From Promethearchaeia archaeon (GTDB lineage: Archaea; Asgardarchaeota; Lokiarchaeia; Sigyniarchaeales; SOKP01): a DNA stretch of 64,000 bases. Positions 26,878-36,076 of this stretch are shown one piece after another. Position 1 is the first letter of the stretch, and each line of letters begins with the position of its first letter. Below the pieces are notes generated by a model that was not told where the DNA came from, did not search any database, and saw nothing but the letters and a program-made list of their open reading frames with translations. The position numbers and the translations under genes were made by a program. The stretch spans positions 1 to 64,000 of the forward strand of contig JAHQWH010000189.1 of NCBI GenBank assembly GCA_029856105.1, read 5' to 3'.

Positions 26878-28959
26878 ATGACTAAAATCCGTGGTGTTAT
26901 TGTTCCATCACTCACATTTTTTAATGAAGATTTAGAGGTTAATACTGAGCTTCATTCATTACTAACTCGTCATCTACTCGTGAATGGAGCGGATTCAATT
27001 TATTTATTTGGGACTAAAGGTGCTGGGTTTTATTTCTCAGATAAATTAGAAGAAAAAATTAAATTGATAAATTTAACATTAGAAGTCACTGGTAAAAAAA
27101 CTCCGTTAATTGTAGGAATATTTGGAAATAATAAGGATCGAATAATCGACCAATTAGAGGAGTTAGGAAAAAAATTTGGTAAACTTAATTTTATAATAGC
27201 CCCACCTTATTTAGAAAAAATTGAAGACATTAATTCCTATTTCGAATACATTTTAGGAACCGTTAACATCGATAACCATATTTACATCCACAATAATCGT
27301 GAGAAATTTGCTGGAAATGAAATTAACCCTTCTATTGTTAAGGAATTGATTGTTTATGATAATTTTTCTGGATTTATTGACTCTTGTGATAACATAAATT
27401 ATTGCAAATCATATATAAAACTAATAAATGAAAACTTTTCATTATTGTGTGAGAACGAGGAAACTTTTCAGAAATTCCTTCAACTAGTTCCTTTAGATCT
27501 AAGAAAATATGTTGGAATTGTTCCTTGTGTTAGCAATTTAGTTAATTTAAGTTCAAAGTTATATTTTTGTGCAATTGAGGAAAAGATTTTAGAGTTACAC
27601 CAACTTCAAGAACAAATAAATGATATTAGAAATAAATTGTACGATATTAAAGCTCAAGATGGAAAAGAACAAAGAGGTTTGAAATACGCGTTTTTATATT
27701 TATATAAAAATTTTTCACCAAATTTAATAGAAGATTTAAATATTTTAAGTCCAAATTTAAAAGGGAACCTCGATGAAATCACAAAAGAAAGAATAGAAGC
27801 ATATGTGAACTATTTGATAAACCAAAAGCATATTTATCAATTATATTCCTTAGGGAAAGATAATATATATCAATTAGATGATATGATAAACATATTTTCT
27901 AATGTAGAAGTCCTCCTTTCTCAAGGTAACATAAAGAAGGTTATTGGTCCTTTCGATGCTGATATAAACACTATATACAGAGTAAATTTTGAAAAGAGTC
28001 AGTTAATCTTCAAATTCCGGACTTTAAAATCTTTTCAATATGAAAACATTGTAAAAGAAAAACTTCTATTTCCTTTCCTAGACGGGTCGTTAAATTCCAA
28101 TTCCTTTGATCTTAGAGAAAAAATAAAGAAAATCGTTTCGATCAGGAAAGGAGAATACCAATTTAGTAGCGATAAACCCCCTATTGTACCAGTAGCAAAT
28201 TTAGTTTATTTTGATGAAACTAAAGAAGTTATTCCATATATTTTTACTATACAAGAATATGTCCACGGCAAGTCTTTAAAAGATTTGTTTAATCAATATA
28301 GTAAAGAGGATTTAAGCTTTTCCAAGTCTAAATTCTTAACTTTATTTAATAATTTAGGAGAACTTTTAGGAAAATTGCATACAATATCTTTTGATTCATT
28401 CCAAGAGCATATTTATAATATAGGTAAAATGTCAAAAATTAATTGGTTAGAACTTATTATTTCAGAATTTGAAATAGAGAGCCAAGAAGCAAGTAGAAAA
28501 AAACTTGATTATTATAATGAAATAAAGACATTTTTAAAGGATAACATATCTTTATTAGAAGAAGAGAACGAACCAGTTGTACTTCATAACGATTTTCAAT
28601 GGACAAATCTAATAGTAAAAGATTCCCCTAATAAAATCCAGATAAATGGGATTATAGATTTTGATAATTGGCGAGTTGGTGTTAGGGCACAAGACTTTGT
28701 AAAAATGGAATATTATACGTTAAAACCTATAAATAATAGTGGTATTAGAGAATCTTTTTATAAAGGTTATAAGAAAAAATTTATTATTGGGCAAGATTTT
28801 TTCAAAAAACTCGATATTTACTCATTATTATGGTTTTTAAAGAATTATAATTCATCATATGGTAATTTAGCCAATTTAAAAGGTTCTAACTCAATATATG
28901 AAAGATATAAATTAATTAATTCGTATGCTAAAGAAATAGAAAGAATTATTAATTCCTAA
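26878..28959 (+). CDS. Fusion: DHDPS-like domain lacking catalytic Lys + APH-type kinase
   Basis: 693 residues. Residues 1-~285 have the DHDPS/N-acetylneuraminate lyase TIM-barrel layout (GVIVPSLTFFNEDLEVN, then ADSIYLFGTKGAGFYFS, then PLIVGIFG). The usual Tyr of IxLYN is His138 (IYIHNN), and the Schiff-base Lys of GIKD is Phe166 (GFIDS), so normal aldolase chemistry is unlikely. Residues ~350-693 are an aminoglycoside-phosphotransferase-like kinase: Brenner motif HNDFQWTNLIV near residue 568 and the metal site IIDFDNWR. GAGGATATCAGT directly before ATG 26878 supports the start. I know no named family with this fusion. It may sense a metabolite with the dead barrel and phosphorylate a small molecule. 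Confidence 0.8.
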   Translation: MTKIRGVIVPSLTFFNEDLEVNTELHSLLTRHLLVNGADSIYLFGTKGAGFYFSDKLEEKIKLINLTLEVTGKKTPLIVGIFGNNKDRIIDQLEELGKKFGKLNFIIAPPYLEKIEDINSYFEYILGTVNIDNHIYIHNNREKFAGNEINPSIVKELIVYDNFSGFIDSCDNINYCKSYIKLINENFSLLCENEETFQKFLQLVPLDLRKYVGIVPCVSNLVNLSSKLYFCAIEEKILELHQLQEQINDIRNKLYDIKAQDGKEQRGLKYAFLYLYKNFSPNLIEDLNILSPNLKGNLDEITKERIEAYVNYLINQKHIYQLYSLGKDNIYQLDDMINIFSNVEVLLSQGNIKKVIGPFDADINTIYRVNFEKSQLIFKFRTLKSFQYENIVKEKLLFPFLDGSLNSNSFDLREKIKKIVSIRKGEYQFSSDKPPIVPVANLVYFDETKEVIPYIFTIQEYVHGKSLKDLFNQYSKEDLSFSKSKFLTLFNNLGELLGKLHTISFDSFQEHIYNIGKMSKINWLELIISEFEIESQEASRKKLDYYNEIKTFLKDNISLLEEENEPVVLHNDFQWTNLIVKDSPNKIQINGIIDFDNWRVGVRAQDFVKMEYYTLKPINNSGIRESFYKGYKKKFIIGQDFFKKLDIYSLLWFLKNYNSSYGNLANLKGSNSIYERYKLINSYAKEIERIINS

Positions 28960-28961
28960 AC

Positions 28962-29315
28962 TTATTCATAGAGAACACATGCCAGTAAAGTAAATTTCCA
29001 AGGTGCTTTATCACTACCGTAAACCAGAGATTTAACTTCCTCAGAAGGTTCGATTCCGGAATAATCACTAAATACTTTCCAGGCAATTTTACCAATAGCG
29101 TCATGATCTTCCAGAATTGTTTCAAAATTTTGTTTAATTCCCGCCCAATATATTTTTCTTGAATCTATAATTTCCTTTAGTTTTGGTAACTCAACTAAAC
29201 CTTCTAGTACGAGGTTTTCAGAAACAAATGAGAAAAATTCACTAAATTTTTTTGAAACTTCATCTGGAGCACCTAAATTTCTATCGTATAAAAACACAAG
29301 ACCAATCGATTTCAT
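28962..29315 (-). CDS. Small alpha/beta protein, unknown
   Basis: 117 residues, soluble, starting MKSIGLVFLYDRNLGAP. A beta strand is followed by helices (VSKKFSEFFSFVSENLV) and a C-terminal strand FTLLACVLY. It is convergent with the fusion kinase (2-nt gap) and lies upstream-adjacent to the longin/roadblock-like gene on the same strand. Length and the strand-helix order recall small longin or roadblock-like proteins, but no signature is clear enough to name it. Confidence 0.6.
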   Translation of the reverse strand: MKSIGLVFLYDRNLGAPDEVSKKFSEFFSFVSENLVLEGLVELPKLKEIIDSRKIYWAGIKQNFETILEDHDAIGKIAWKVFSDYSGIEPSEEVKSLVYGSDKAPWKFTLLACVLYE

Positions 29316-29477
29316 TTTTTTAAATTCACCAATTCATCGAGTTAATTATCTTTATTATAAGTTTAGATTATATTCCATAAAAGATTAAACATATTCGCAT
29401 TATAATTATAAATTATGGAAGAATTAATAAATAGATATAATGAAAGTTATTCGATTGAGTAGCTATTAGAAAATTGC

Positions 29478-29888
29478 TCACCAAAAAGCATCTTGGAATT
29501 TTTTAATCGTTCCTTCTAAGCTATCTTCAATTTCTTTTTCAAAATTCATAAAAACGCTTACATCATTATCCCAATTAAGCAGAATGTCCTCTGAGTATAG
29601 GTCGAAAAATTTGCTAGCAATAAATAACAATTCTTGCATAACTTTTTTTTCTTTTACTTTTTTCGCAGAATTTGCTATAAATAGTATTTCATTTTTTTTT
29701 AACAGAGTATATCGTTTATCTTGTAATTCAAAATTAGATAACCCTTTATTAACAAGTTCTTCAGCAAATGAATTTAATGCGGCCATTAACCCACCAAAAA
29801 GTTGGTCGTCCATATTTTCGTCAAATCTGCGATGATAAAGAACGATTCCAGATTCGGTTAGAACCCAAATATCTTGTAATACTTTAAT
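29478..29888 (-). CDS. Longin/roadblock-like small protein
   Basis: From ATG 29813 it would lack its first strands. Reading on upstream in frame adds IKVLQDIWVLTESGIVLYHRRFDEN, the IWVL-x-E-SGI-x-L start typical of Asgard longin/roadblock-like proteins that accompany small GTPases. No ATG, GTG or TTG occurs there; the best candidate is ATT at 29886-29888, 8 nt after a near-consensus site GGATGTGAT (29897-29905, opposite strand reading). About 136 residues result. The C-terminal half is helical (KVMQELLFIASKFFDLYS). The likely role is in GTPase or vesicle-like regulation, inferred from family context only. Confidence 0.65.
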   Translation of the reverse strand: MKVLQDIWVLTESGIVLYHRRFDENMDDQLFGGLMAALNSFAEELVNKGLSNFELQDKRYTLLKKNEILFIANSAKKVKEKKVMQELLFIASKFFDLYSEDILLNWDNDVSVFMNFEKEIEDSLEGTIKKFQDAFW

Positions 29889-29962
29889 GGGTAATCATCA
29901 CATCCAAATTCAAATGTTAGTCTTTTTATAATATAATAAGAAAAAAAAGGTTTAAATTTAAT

Positions 29963-30706
29963 CTATTTTTCGCTTTTTGGTCTAATGTATCCAAAGTAAG
30001 CGCCTAAAATGGCAAAAATAACAAAAATCCAGGCTAAAAAGTAGAATAACGAAAATCCCGGTCCTCCTGCTAAAATAAGTATTCGATCAATTAAAAAGCT
30101 TAATGGTACAAGAATAAAGAATATAGCCATTATTGCTAAAGATAAAAAGGCTGTTTTAAAAACCTTGTTATCTGTCCCTTTATAAGATTTAAAGGATTCA
30201 ATGAAAAAGGGTATGTAAATTAATGCCATAAATATGAAAATAAATAGAAAAGCGTAAACATCGTATAGCGTATTTCCTCTCTGATATACAAATAAAGCAA
30301 ATCCTGCGGTAAAAATCGCATAAAGTGTTATGATAATTCTCAAAACCTTATTGTATCCTTTTCCGAAAACTTTTACTTTGAAAATGTACGAGAGATAGAT
30401 ACCAATAGACAAGAAAACAAAACTCATTCTAAAATCAATTATTCTAAGTAGAATCCACGACAAAGGTGTACCAGGATCTGGAAGGATGGAGTTATATACA
30501 TAATCGATTCCAGAATATAGTATAAAAACCTTCGATAACCAAGAAAATACAATTGCAATTATGTAGCTTAGGAAAATTAAGAAGAGATACAAAGTTAACT
30601 GGTGTTTCTTTTCGTAATATTTCATTAGGATTAAGACTAGAAAAATCAATGCTATTAAAATAATGAAAGTCTCAAAAACCATCCCAACGAATTGTATGTC
30701 AGTCAT
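29963..30706 (-). CDS. Seven-pass membrane protein, unknown
   Basis: 247 residues with seven predicted membrane helices spread evenly from residue 5 to 240 and short, charged loops (MKYYEKKHQ, KSYKGTDNK). The C-terminus ends basic and acidic (RPKSEK). The layout resembles the 7TM sensor modules common in Asgard and methanogen genomes, but no signalling domain is attached. It stands alone with ~115 nt to DinB upstream and ~75 nt to the longin-like gene downstream. Confidence 0.65.
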   Translation of the reverse strand: MTDIQFVGMVFETFIILIALIFLVLILMKYYEKKHQLTLYLFLIFLSYIIAIVFSWLSKVFILYSGIDYVYNSILPDPGTPLSWILLRIIDFRMSFVFLSIGIYLSYIFKVKVFGKGYNKVLRIIITLYAIFTAGFALFVYQRGNTLYDVYAFLFIFIFMALIYIPFFIESFKSYKGTDNKVFKTAFLSLAIMAIFFILVPLSFLIDRILILAGGPGFSLFYFLAWIFVIFAILGAYFGYIRPKSEK

Positions 30707-30821
30707 ATAAATTATTAAAAAGTAGAAGTATTTATATTTTAAGATTCTAAGAAATAAATCTGATTGATGAATATGATAATAAAATCAAGCAAAATCATAA
30801 AAAGTAGTTAAAAAATTCGAA

Positions 30822-31910
30822 TTAAACGGTTAAATAAGTAATTAATGTAGTTTGTATTGCACTTGGAGCTTTTTCTAGATTTGACAATTTAATGCCAACG
30901 AGTCTAACTTTCTTGTTCATTATTGAAAATTGATTTAATAAATCAACAACTACTCTCATTACTTTATTCTTATCTTGAATATGATGAGCAAAAGATTTTG
31001 AGCGAGTGTACGTTAAAAATCCTTCAAGTCTTATTTTTAAAGTTACCGTTCGATAAAATATCTTATTTTTAATTACTTTTTTATGAATTTTATTATTTAA
31101 TTCTTTAAGTTTAGTCAAAATTACTTTGAAATCATCCGTATCCTCATAAAAAGTTCGTTCCTTACTAATAGATTTTCTATCACCGCTAAATTCTTTCACT
31201 TCTCTATCATCAAAACCATTAGCAACTTTCCACACCCATTCACCATTTTTACCAAACAACTGAATCATTTTATGGAGTGGAATATTAATAATATCACCAA
31301 TCGTATTAATGCCTTTTTTATTGTAATACAATTTAGTTTGTTTTCCAATTCCGGGAATACGAGTAATATCCAAATCTTTTAGAAAAAGCTTTATATTTTG
31401 AGGTTCAATTACGGTAATTCCGTTAGGTTTATTACAATCAGAGGCTATTTTTGCTATAGATTTAGTCGAAGCACATCCAATCGAGATTGTAATACCTACT
31501 TTTTTTTGAACTTCGTCTTTTAATTTTTCAGCTAAATCTCTAACTTCTATATAATTTATACACTTATCTGATATGTCTAGATATGCCTCGTCAATACTTA
31601 CTTGTTGAAATATATCTGAATAGGAATTAACAACCTCCATTACTTCTTTTGAGGCTTTATGGTATTTCTCAAAATTGGGATGAAGATAGATTCCATGAGG
31701 ACATCTTTTATAAGCTTGGGATATGGGCATTGCTGAATGGAGTCCGAATTTTCGGGCTTCATAGTTACAAGTACTGACTACACCTCTTCCTTTTCCCTCT
31801 TTTGGGTCTGCTCCTATTACTATAGGTTTTCCTATATATATTGGGTTATCTCGTTCCTCAACAGCAGCAAAAAAACAATCTAAGTCGCAATGTAAGATAA
31901 AATGGCTCAT
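30822..31910 (-). CDS. dinB: DNA polymerase IV (Y family)
   Basis: 362 residues, the Dpo4 length. Palm motifs: HCDLDCFFAAVEERDNP at the start and VSIDEAYLDIS near 105 carry the catalytic Asp/Glu. Finger motif STCNYEARKFGLHSAMP, thumb HhH RIPGIGKQTKLYY, then the little finger (~240-362). It copies past damaged bases. The canonical C-terminal PIP box is not obvious; the end reads SAIQTTLITYLTV, so a weak QTTLITYL might serve. It stands alone. Confidence 0.94.
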   Translation of the reverse strand: MSHFILHCDLDCFFAAVEERDNPIYIGKPIVIGADPKEGKGRGVVSTCNYEARKFGLHSAMPISQAYKRCPHGIYLHPNFEKYHKASKEVMEVVNSYSDIFQQVSIDEAYLDISDKCINYIEVRDLAEKLKDEVQKKVGITISIGCASTKSIAKIASDCNKPNGITVIEPQNIKLFLKDLDITRIPGIGKQTKLYYNKKGINTIGDIINIPLHKMIQLFGKNGEWVWKVANGFDDREVKEFSGDRKSISKERTFYEDTDDFKVILTKLKELNNKIHKKVIKNKIFYRTVTLKIRLEGFLTYTRSKSFAHHIQDKNKVMRVVVDLLNQFSIMNKKVRLVGIKLSNLEKAPSAIQTTLITYLTV

Positions 31911-32088
31911 TTTTAATCGTTTTTAATAAATTGCATTAATTTAAACATTGTAAGTATATCCAAATAAAATAAAAAAAGTTAGACTATGTTGAATTATTAA
32001 TTTAAAATTGCAAAATCACATAATTCATCTCTAATGAATGTCTAATTCTATGAAATACATTTTTAATCAATCTTTAATTTAAAATCAT

Positions 32089-32775
32089 ATGGAAACGGAT
32101 AAGTTAGAACAACTTCGAAAAACGGTTGTAAGAGGTGCTCAAGAGATATATAATAAAGGGTTAGTTGAGGATGGAGAAGGTAATGTTAGTGTAAGAATTA
32201 ATAAAAATGAAATACTAGTTACGCCCACTTCAACAAAATATAACTTACTAAGTCCTGAGCTGATTGTCCATATGGATTTAGATGGAAATGTATTAGGTTC
32301 AGGTAAAATTCCATCCACGGAAGTTAAAATGCATCTTGCTGTTTATAAGGATAGACCTAAAGTTAAATGTGTTATCCACACTCATTCTCCTTATATTACT
32401 ATGCTTTCAGTTCTAAGAAGAGGCATTCCAATTATAATGGAACAACAATTAATTTTCCTTGGTGGAGAAATTAGATGTACTGAAATTACCGAAGCCCACA
32501 CAGAAGAAATGGGACTAAGTGCGTTGAAAGCGCTAAGTAGAAATAACGGAGCGATACTCGCAAATCATGGGGCTATCATATGCGGAAAATCTGTTGATCA
32601 TGCAGTTCGGTTTGCTATAATATTAGAAAAGTTGGCAAAAGTGTATTGGGGTGCACTACAAATTGGAGATCCATTATCTATCCCTAAGGAAAACCTTGAA
32701 GAACACGAGAAGATGTTTAACGGATTATTTGCTTGTTATCCACGAAAAATGAGGAGTAAAAACCCAAATAGTTGA
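32089..32775 (+). CDS. Class II aldolase (fuculose-phosphate aldolase-like)
   Basis: 228 residues. GNVSVRINKNEILVTPTST is the phosphate-binding region, STEVKMHLAVY supplies the catalytic Glu area, and IHTHSPYITML plus ILANHGAIICG hold the zinc His. The family cleaves sugar 1-phosphates to DHAP and an aldehyde. It is followed without gap by a TIM-barrel isomerase/epimerase gene, a common pairing for sugar-phosphate breakdown. It is a relative of the aldolase half of the fusion at 24.9 kb. Confidence 0.88.
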   Translation: METDKLEQLRKTVVRGAQEIYNKGLVEDGEGNVSVRINKNEILVTPTSTKYNLLSPELIVHMDLDGNVLGSGKIPSTEVKMHLAVYKDRPKVKCVIHTHSPYITMLSVLRRGIPIIMEQQLIFLGGEIRCTEITEAHTEEMGLSALKALSRNNGAILANHGAIICGKSVDHAVRFAIILEKLAKVYWGALQIGDPLSIPKENLEEHEKMFNGLFACYPRKMRSKNPNS

Positions 32776-32780
32776 TTTTT

Positions 32781-33611
32781 ATGGAATTAGGTATCAGTTC
32801 TTTAGGAGATATTATCGACTTTGGACTTAGTAACAAGTGGAAGAATGTTGATGATTTTTTGTTTAAATCCACAGAAGCATGTCTTAATTTTGCCGAAGAA
32901 CAAGACATTGCTGTGGTAGAAATAGTTATAGATCCACAAAATATATTTATAAACGAGATAAAACAAAAATTCGTTGACTTGATGAGTTCTTATTCTATGA
33001 AAAAGCAAGTCCATGGTCCTTTTATCGATGTAAATTTATGTTCACACAATAATTCGATTTCTCAAGCTTCAGTAGAAGCCTATATTGAAACATCTAAACT
33101 TTGTGAAGAAGTAAATGTTAATATGATGACAATACATCCCGGTTTAGCGAACTTTATGATAGAATCAATTAGAGAATATAACAAAATTCAGTTAACCAAG
33201 GCGATTGAGACTTTATTAGATTTCACAAAAAACCTTAATTTAACGATTTGCTTAGAAAATATGCCCAAAAATACTAATATCATGTTAGATGAAAATAATA
33301 TTTACGAAATATTAAGGAAAATTAATAGAACTGATCTTTTTCTTACCTACGATACGAGTCATTTTTATACTAACAACGGAAATGTAGAGGATTTATGGGA
33401 AACATCCCATAACATTATCAAGAATGTACACTTAGTTGATAATTTCACTAAAGAAACCGATACACACCCGCCTCTAGGCAGTGGAAAGGTCAAATTTAAA
33501 GAAATCTTAGAAATTATCAACAGTTACAACTATAAAGGAGCTCTAATTATAGAACTATCCTCTAATAAGAAATTACAAGAGAGTATCGATTATATTAACC
33601 GGTTTTTGTAA
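32781..33611 (+). CDS. Sugar phosphate isomerase/epimerase-like TIM barrel
   Basis: 276 residues from ATG 32781; TTG 32772 overlaps the aldolase stop and is less likely. It has the AP-endonuclease-2-like fold: VVEIVIDPQNIF, HGPFIDVNLCS, MTIHPGL, ICLENMP, TYDTSHFY, VHLVDNF and ALIIELS. The metal ligands Glu, Asp, His and Glu occur in these segments, as in xylose-isomerase-like enzymes. Endonuclease IV is less likely given the sugar-aldolase neighbour, though the fold is shared. It is probably co-translated with the aldolase. Confidence 0.8.
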   Translation: MELGISSLGDIIDFGLSNKWKNVDDFLFKSTEACLNFAEEQDIAVVEIVIDPQNIFINEIKQKFVDLMSSYSMKKQVHGPFIDVNLCSHNNSISQASVEAYIETSKLCEEVNVNMMTIHPGLANFMIESIREYNKIQLTKAIETLLDFTKNLNLTICLENMPKNTNIMLDENNIYEILRKINRTDLFLTYDTSHFYTNNGNVEDLWETSHNIIKNVHLVDNFTKETDTHPPLGSGKVKFKEILEIINSYNYKGALIIELSSNKKLQESIDYINRFL

Positions 33612-33823
33612 ACAAATGCGAATATTCCATGATACGAAACTATTATTTTTAGAACAGCATTAATTTTTTTTACATTCTATTCTGCGTAATTTTTAAGGCC
33701 CATACTCTATCAATAATCTACAATCTAAATTCGCAATATAGTCTTGGAGAAAATTCTTAAATATTTATTAATAATTAAAATACTTAGTTTACTTTTTTAA
33801 AGACAAAATTGTCGTGTTTGATT

Positions 33824-35032
33824 ATGAAATTTTCTGCGTTTGGAGAAAGATTTTTATTTTTAGCACATCGTATAGACAAACACAATAAGGGATATGTAGA
33901 TTTTTATATTGGTCCAAAAAAAATACACGAAATCGTTGACAATGAGGTTATAACTTCACCAAACAAACTATTAACCGATTGCAAAGCTCTACAAAAAGAT
34001 TTGTCTAAACAAGGTTACGATAAAAAACGCGAGCGATACATAGAGAAATTACTCAGAGCAATGGAGTCTTCCATCGAAATTCTAAACGGTAGCGAGATTT
34101 CTATTAAGGAACAATTTTTAAGGCAGTATGATGTAGTCTTACAACCAGTTAAAGAATCTGAATTAGATAACTTAAAAGAAGAGTTTAACGCAGCATATGG
34201 TGGTCCTGGGAGCTTAGAAAAACGAATGAACAATTTAAGAGTACGACGAACTGTTCCGGAGGGTAAAGTATTTGAACTATTTAAAAAGGCTCTCAACATC
34301 ACGAGAGAGCGAACTAAAGATTTATTTGTCGATCTCTTACCTGAAAATGAGCATGTAAATTTAGAGTTAGTAAAAAATAACAATAAAAATAAAGCAAAAT
34401 GGTCTTATTACAATTGGTACTTGGGTAATTTTAGCTCCCGAATAGAGGTTAACCCGAATTATAACATGTATTGGACTGCATTTTTGTCTGCTGCCGCTCA
34501 CGAAGGGTACCCTGGCCATCATACAGAATTTACTGTTAAAGAACAGAGGTTATATCGCGAGTTAAATCAATTTGAACACTCAATTCTGCTACTAAATTCG
34601 CCCAAGTTAATAATTAGCGAAGGTATAGCGAATACAGCAGTTAATGTGCTTTTTTCTTATCGAAACCAAGCAGAAATTAGTTTACGAGAATTTTGTCTAA
34701 ATTCTTCAAAGGAAGATCCTCTTGATATTTTAATGAAACAAAATAAAGTGAAAGTAAAAACTCATCTTTTTTTGTATAATCTTGCATATTACGCGCTTAT
34801 TGACGGGTGGAGCGAGGAGAGATTAATTCGGTACGCAACCAGTTTTGAAATCTTTAGTCAAGAAAACATTAAAAATCAATTAAAATTAATATTTAATCCA
34901 GTATATTCAACTACTGTTTTCTCGTATAATCTAGGAACAAATCTCATAATAGATAAATACGGAGACCTTCTGAAAGTTAAGGACTTTCAAAACCTATTAG
35001 TAACCGCAATCTTTCCCTCAGATCTGGTGTAA
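33824..35032 (+). CDS. DUF885-like metallopeptidase
   Basis: About 402 residues from ATG 33824 (TTG 33809 is also in frame). The motif AAHEGYPGHHTEF near residue 225 is the HExxPGHH zinc site of DUF885 peptidases, and LIISEGIANTAVN supplies the downstream Glu. The N-terminal half is helical and charged. A diverged copy lies in opposite orientation at the right edge (62880-64000), with about 70 percent identical residues by eye. Its CGA, GAG and GCG codon use differs from its neighbours and recalls the 1-6 kb genes. Confidence 0.8.
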   Translation: MKFSAFGERFLFLAHRIDKHNKGYVDFYIGPKKIHEIVDNEVITSPNKLLTDCKALQKDLSKQGYDKKRERYIEKLLRAMESSIEILNGSEISIKEQFLRQYDVVLQPVKESELDNLKEEFNAAYGGPGSLEKRMNNLRVRRTVPEGKVFELFKKALNITRERTKDLFVDLLPENEHVNLELVKNNNKNKAKWSYYNWYLGNFSSRIEVNPNYNMYWTAFLSAAAHEGYPGHHTEFTVKEQRLYRELNQFEHSILLLNSPKLIISEGIANTAVNVLFSYRNQAEISLREFCLNSSKEDPLDILMKQNKVKVKTHLFLYNLAYYALIDGWSEERLIRYATSFEIFSQENIKNQLKLIFNPVYSTTVFSYNLGTNLIIDKYGDLLKVKDFQNLLVTAIFPSDLV

Positions 35033-35672
35033 GGCTACAATAATTGCATATATTGATTTTAATATAATATTTTATGCTAAATCATAGATTTATGTTTAAG
35101 ATTTTCTCAATTCCTTTTAATAATTTATCTTCTGAAAACTTGCATTATCTTCTTAAAGAATTTTTAATGAAAATATTAATTTAGAATAGATTTATTCTAC
35201 ATTGAAATAAATGTTTATTTAATAATCCTCAAATACGATTTGAGAGTTCGATAATTAATGTTATTCGCTTTTTATTTTTTAGGGGTTTAAATAAATATTA
35301 TCAATTAATTAATTAGTTTTGAAGAAACTAAGTATAAACATTTATATTCGGTTTCAAATTTTAAAGAAGAAGATATTAATTTCATTTCATTTAACAAATA
35401 GAGTGAAGAAAATGCCTGGTCAACCATATATCATACCATAAATGGATGTTTTATATAAAAACATCATATATTTTCCTTTCTTTTTTATACTTATTGTCGG
35501 TATTCCGATAATCATCCACCGCTGAGATCGGGGAAAGTTGCCTTTAAAGGGATTTTAGAAACTATAAGGTATTATCAATATAAAGGGGTTTAACCCAAAA
35601 ATTTCTCTAAAATTAATTTGTTTAATAGAAATTTTATACACTTATTTATGAAATAGTCTTATAAAATATATA
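35033..35672 (+). other. 640-nt gap without a clear gene
   Basis: A very AT-rich stretch. It contains a 30-codon open frame at 35091-35183 (begins MFKIFSIPFNNLSSENLHYL), the small stop-interrupted membrane frame at 35412-35525, and a GGGGTTTAACCC palindrome near 35586. No tRNA, rRNA or known RNA is recognisable. It may hold gene remnants next to the DUF885-like gene. Confidence 0.6.
35412..35525 (+). other. Possible small membrane protein split by an in-frame TAA
   Basis: ATG 35412 preceded by GAGTGAAGAA reads MPGQPYIIP, then TAA 35439-35441, then in the same frame one hydrophobic helix (YFPFFFILIVGIPIIIHR) to TGA 35523. An 8-bp hairpin GATGTTTT/AAAACATC with a 5-nt loop lies at 35445-35465, and ATCATA is repeated 33 nt apart in frame (35430 and 35463). 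Without homologues this may be chance. Confidence 0.3.
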
Positions 35673-36065
35673 ATGAAAATCATATCTCTTCAAATTAGCG
35701 ATGACTTGTTAGATAGGTTTGAAAAAGTTCGAAATCAGAGTGGATTTAGTTCAAAAAGCGAAGCGTTAAGAGATTCGATAATAAAATTCATTGAAATTCA
35801 TGAAAGTTTCGAAAACTTAGAAGGATATCGAATTATGACGATAAATCTTGTCTATCCATTTAAAGAACCTATTGCTGATGAAATTTCTGAACTTTATCAC
35901 AAATTTCACACCATAATCAAGGCCGTTACCGATTGGAGAATTGCAGAAAAAAAAATTGAAATAGTTTTAGCCGTGGGTGAAATTGGTGTTATAAAAGATC
36001 TTTATCAAGCTATATCTAAGATCAAAGACGTAATAAGCTCAATCCACGAAGTCATAATCGATTAA
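35673..36065 (+). CDS. NikR-like ribbon-helix-helix regulator without metal ligands
   Basis: 130 residues. An N-terminal RHH domain (ISLQISDDLLDRFEKV, then GFSSKSEALRDSI) is followed by an ACT-like domain (YRIMTINLVYPF to the end), the NikR layout. The region that normally carries HxH and a Cys for nickel reads VTDWRIAEKKIEIVLAVG, so the high-affinity nickel site is absent. It probably binds DNA and senses another ligand or acts constitutively. The target may be the AT-rich gap just upstream, or HypB, the only nickel gene in the window, but that link is speculative. Confidence 0.75.
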   Translation: MKIISLQISDDLLDRFEKVRNQSGFSSKSEALRDSIIKFIEIHESFENLEGYRIMTINLVYPFKEPIADEISELYHKFHTIIKAVTDWRIAEKKIEIVLAVGEIGVIKDLYQAISKIKDVISSIHEVIID

Positions 36066-36076
36066 TTAATTCACAT

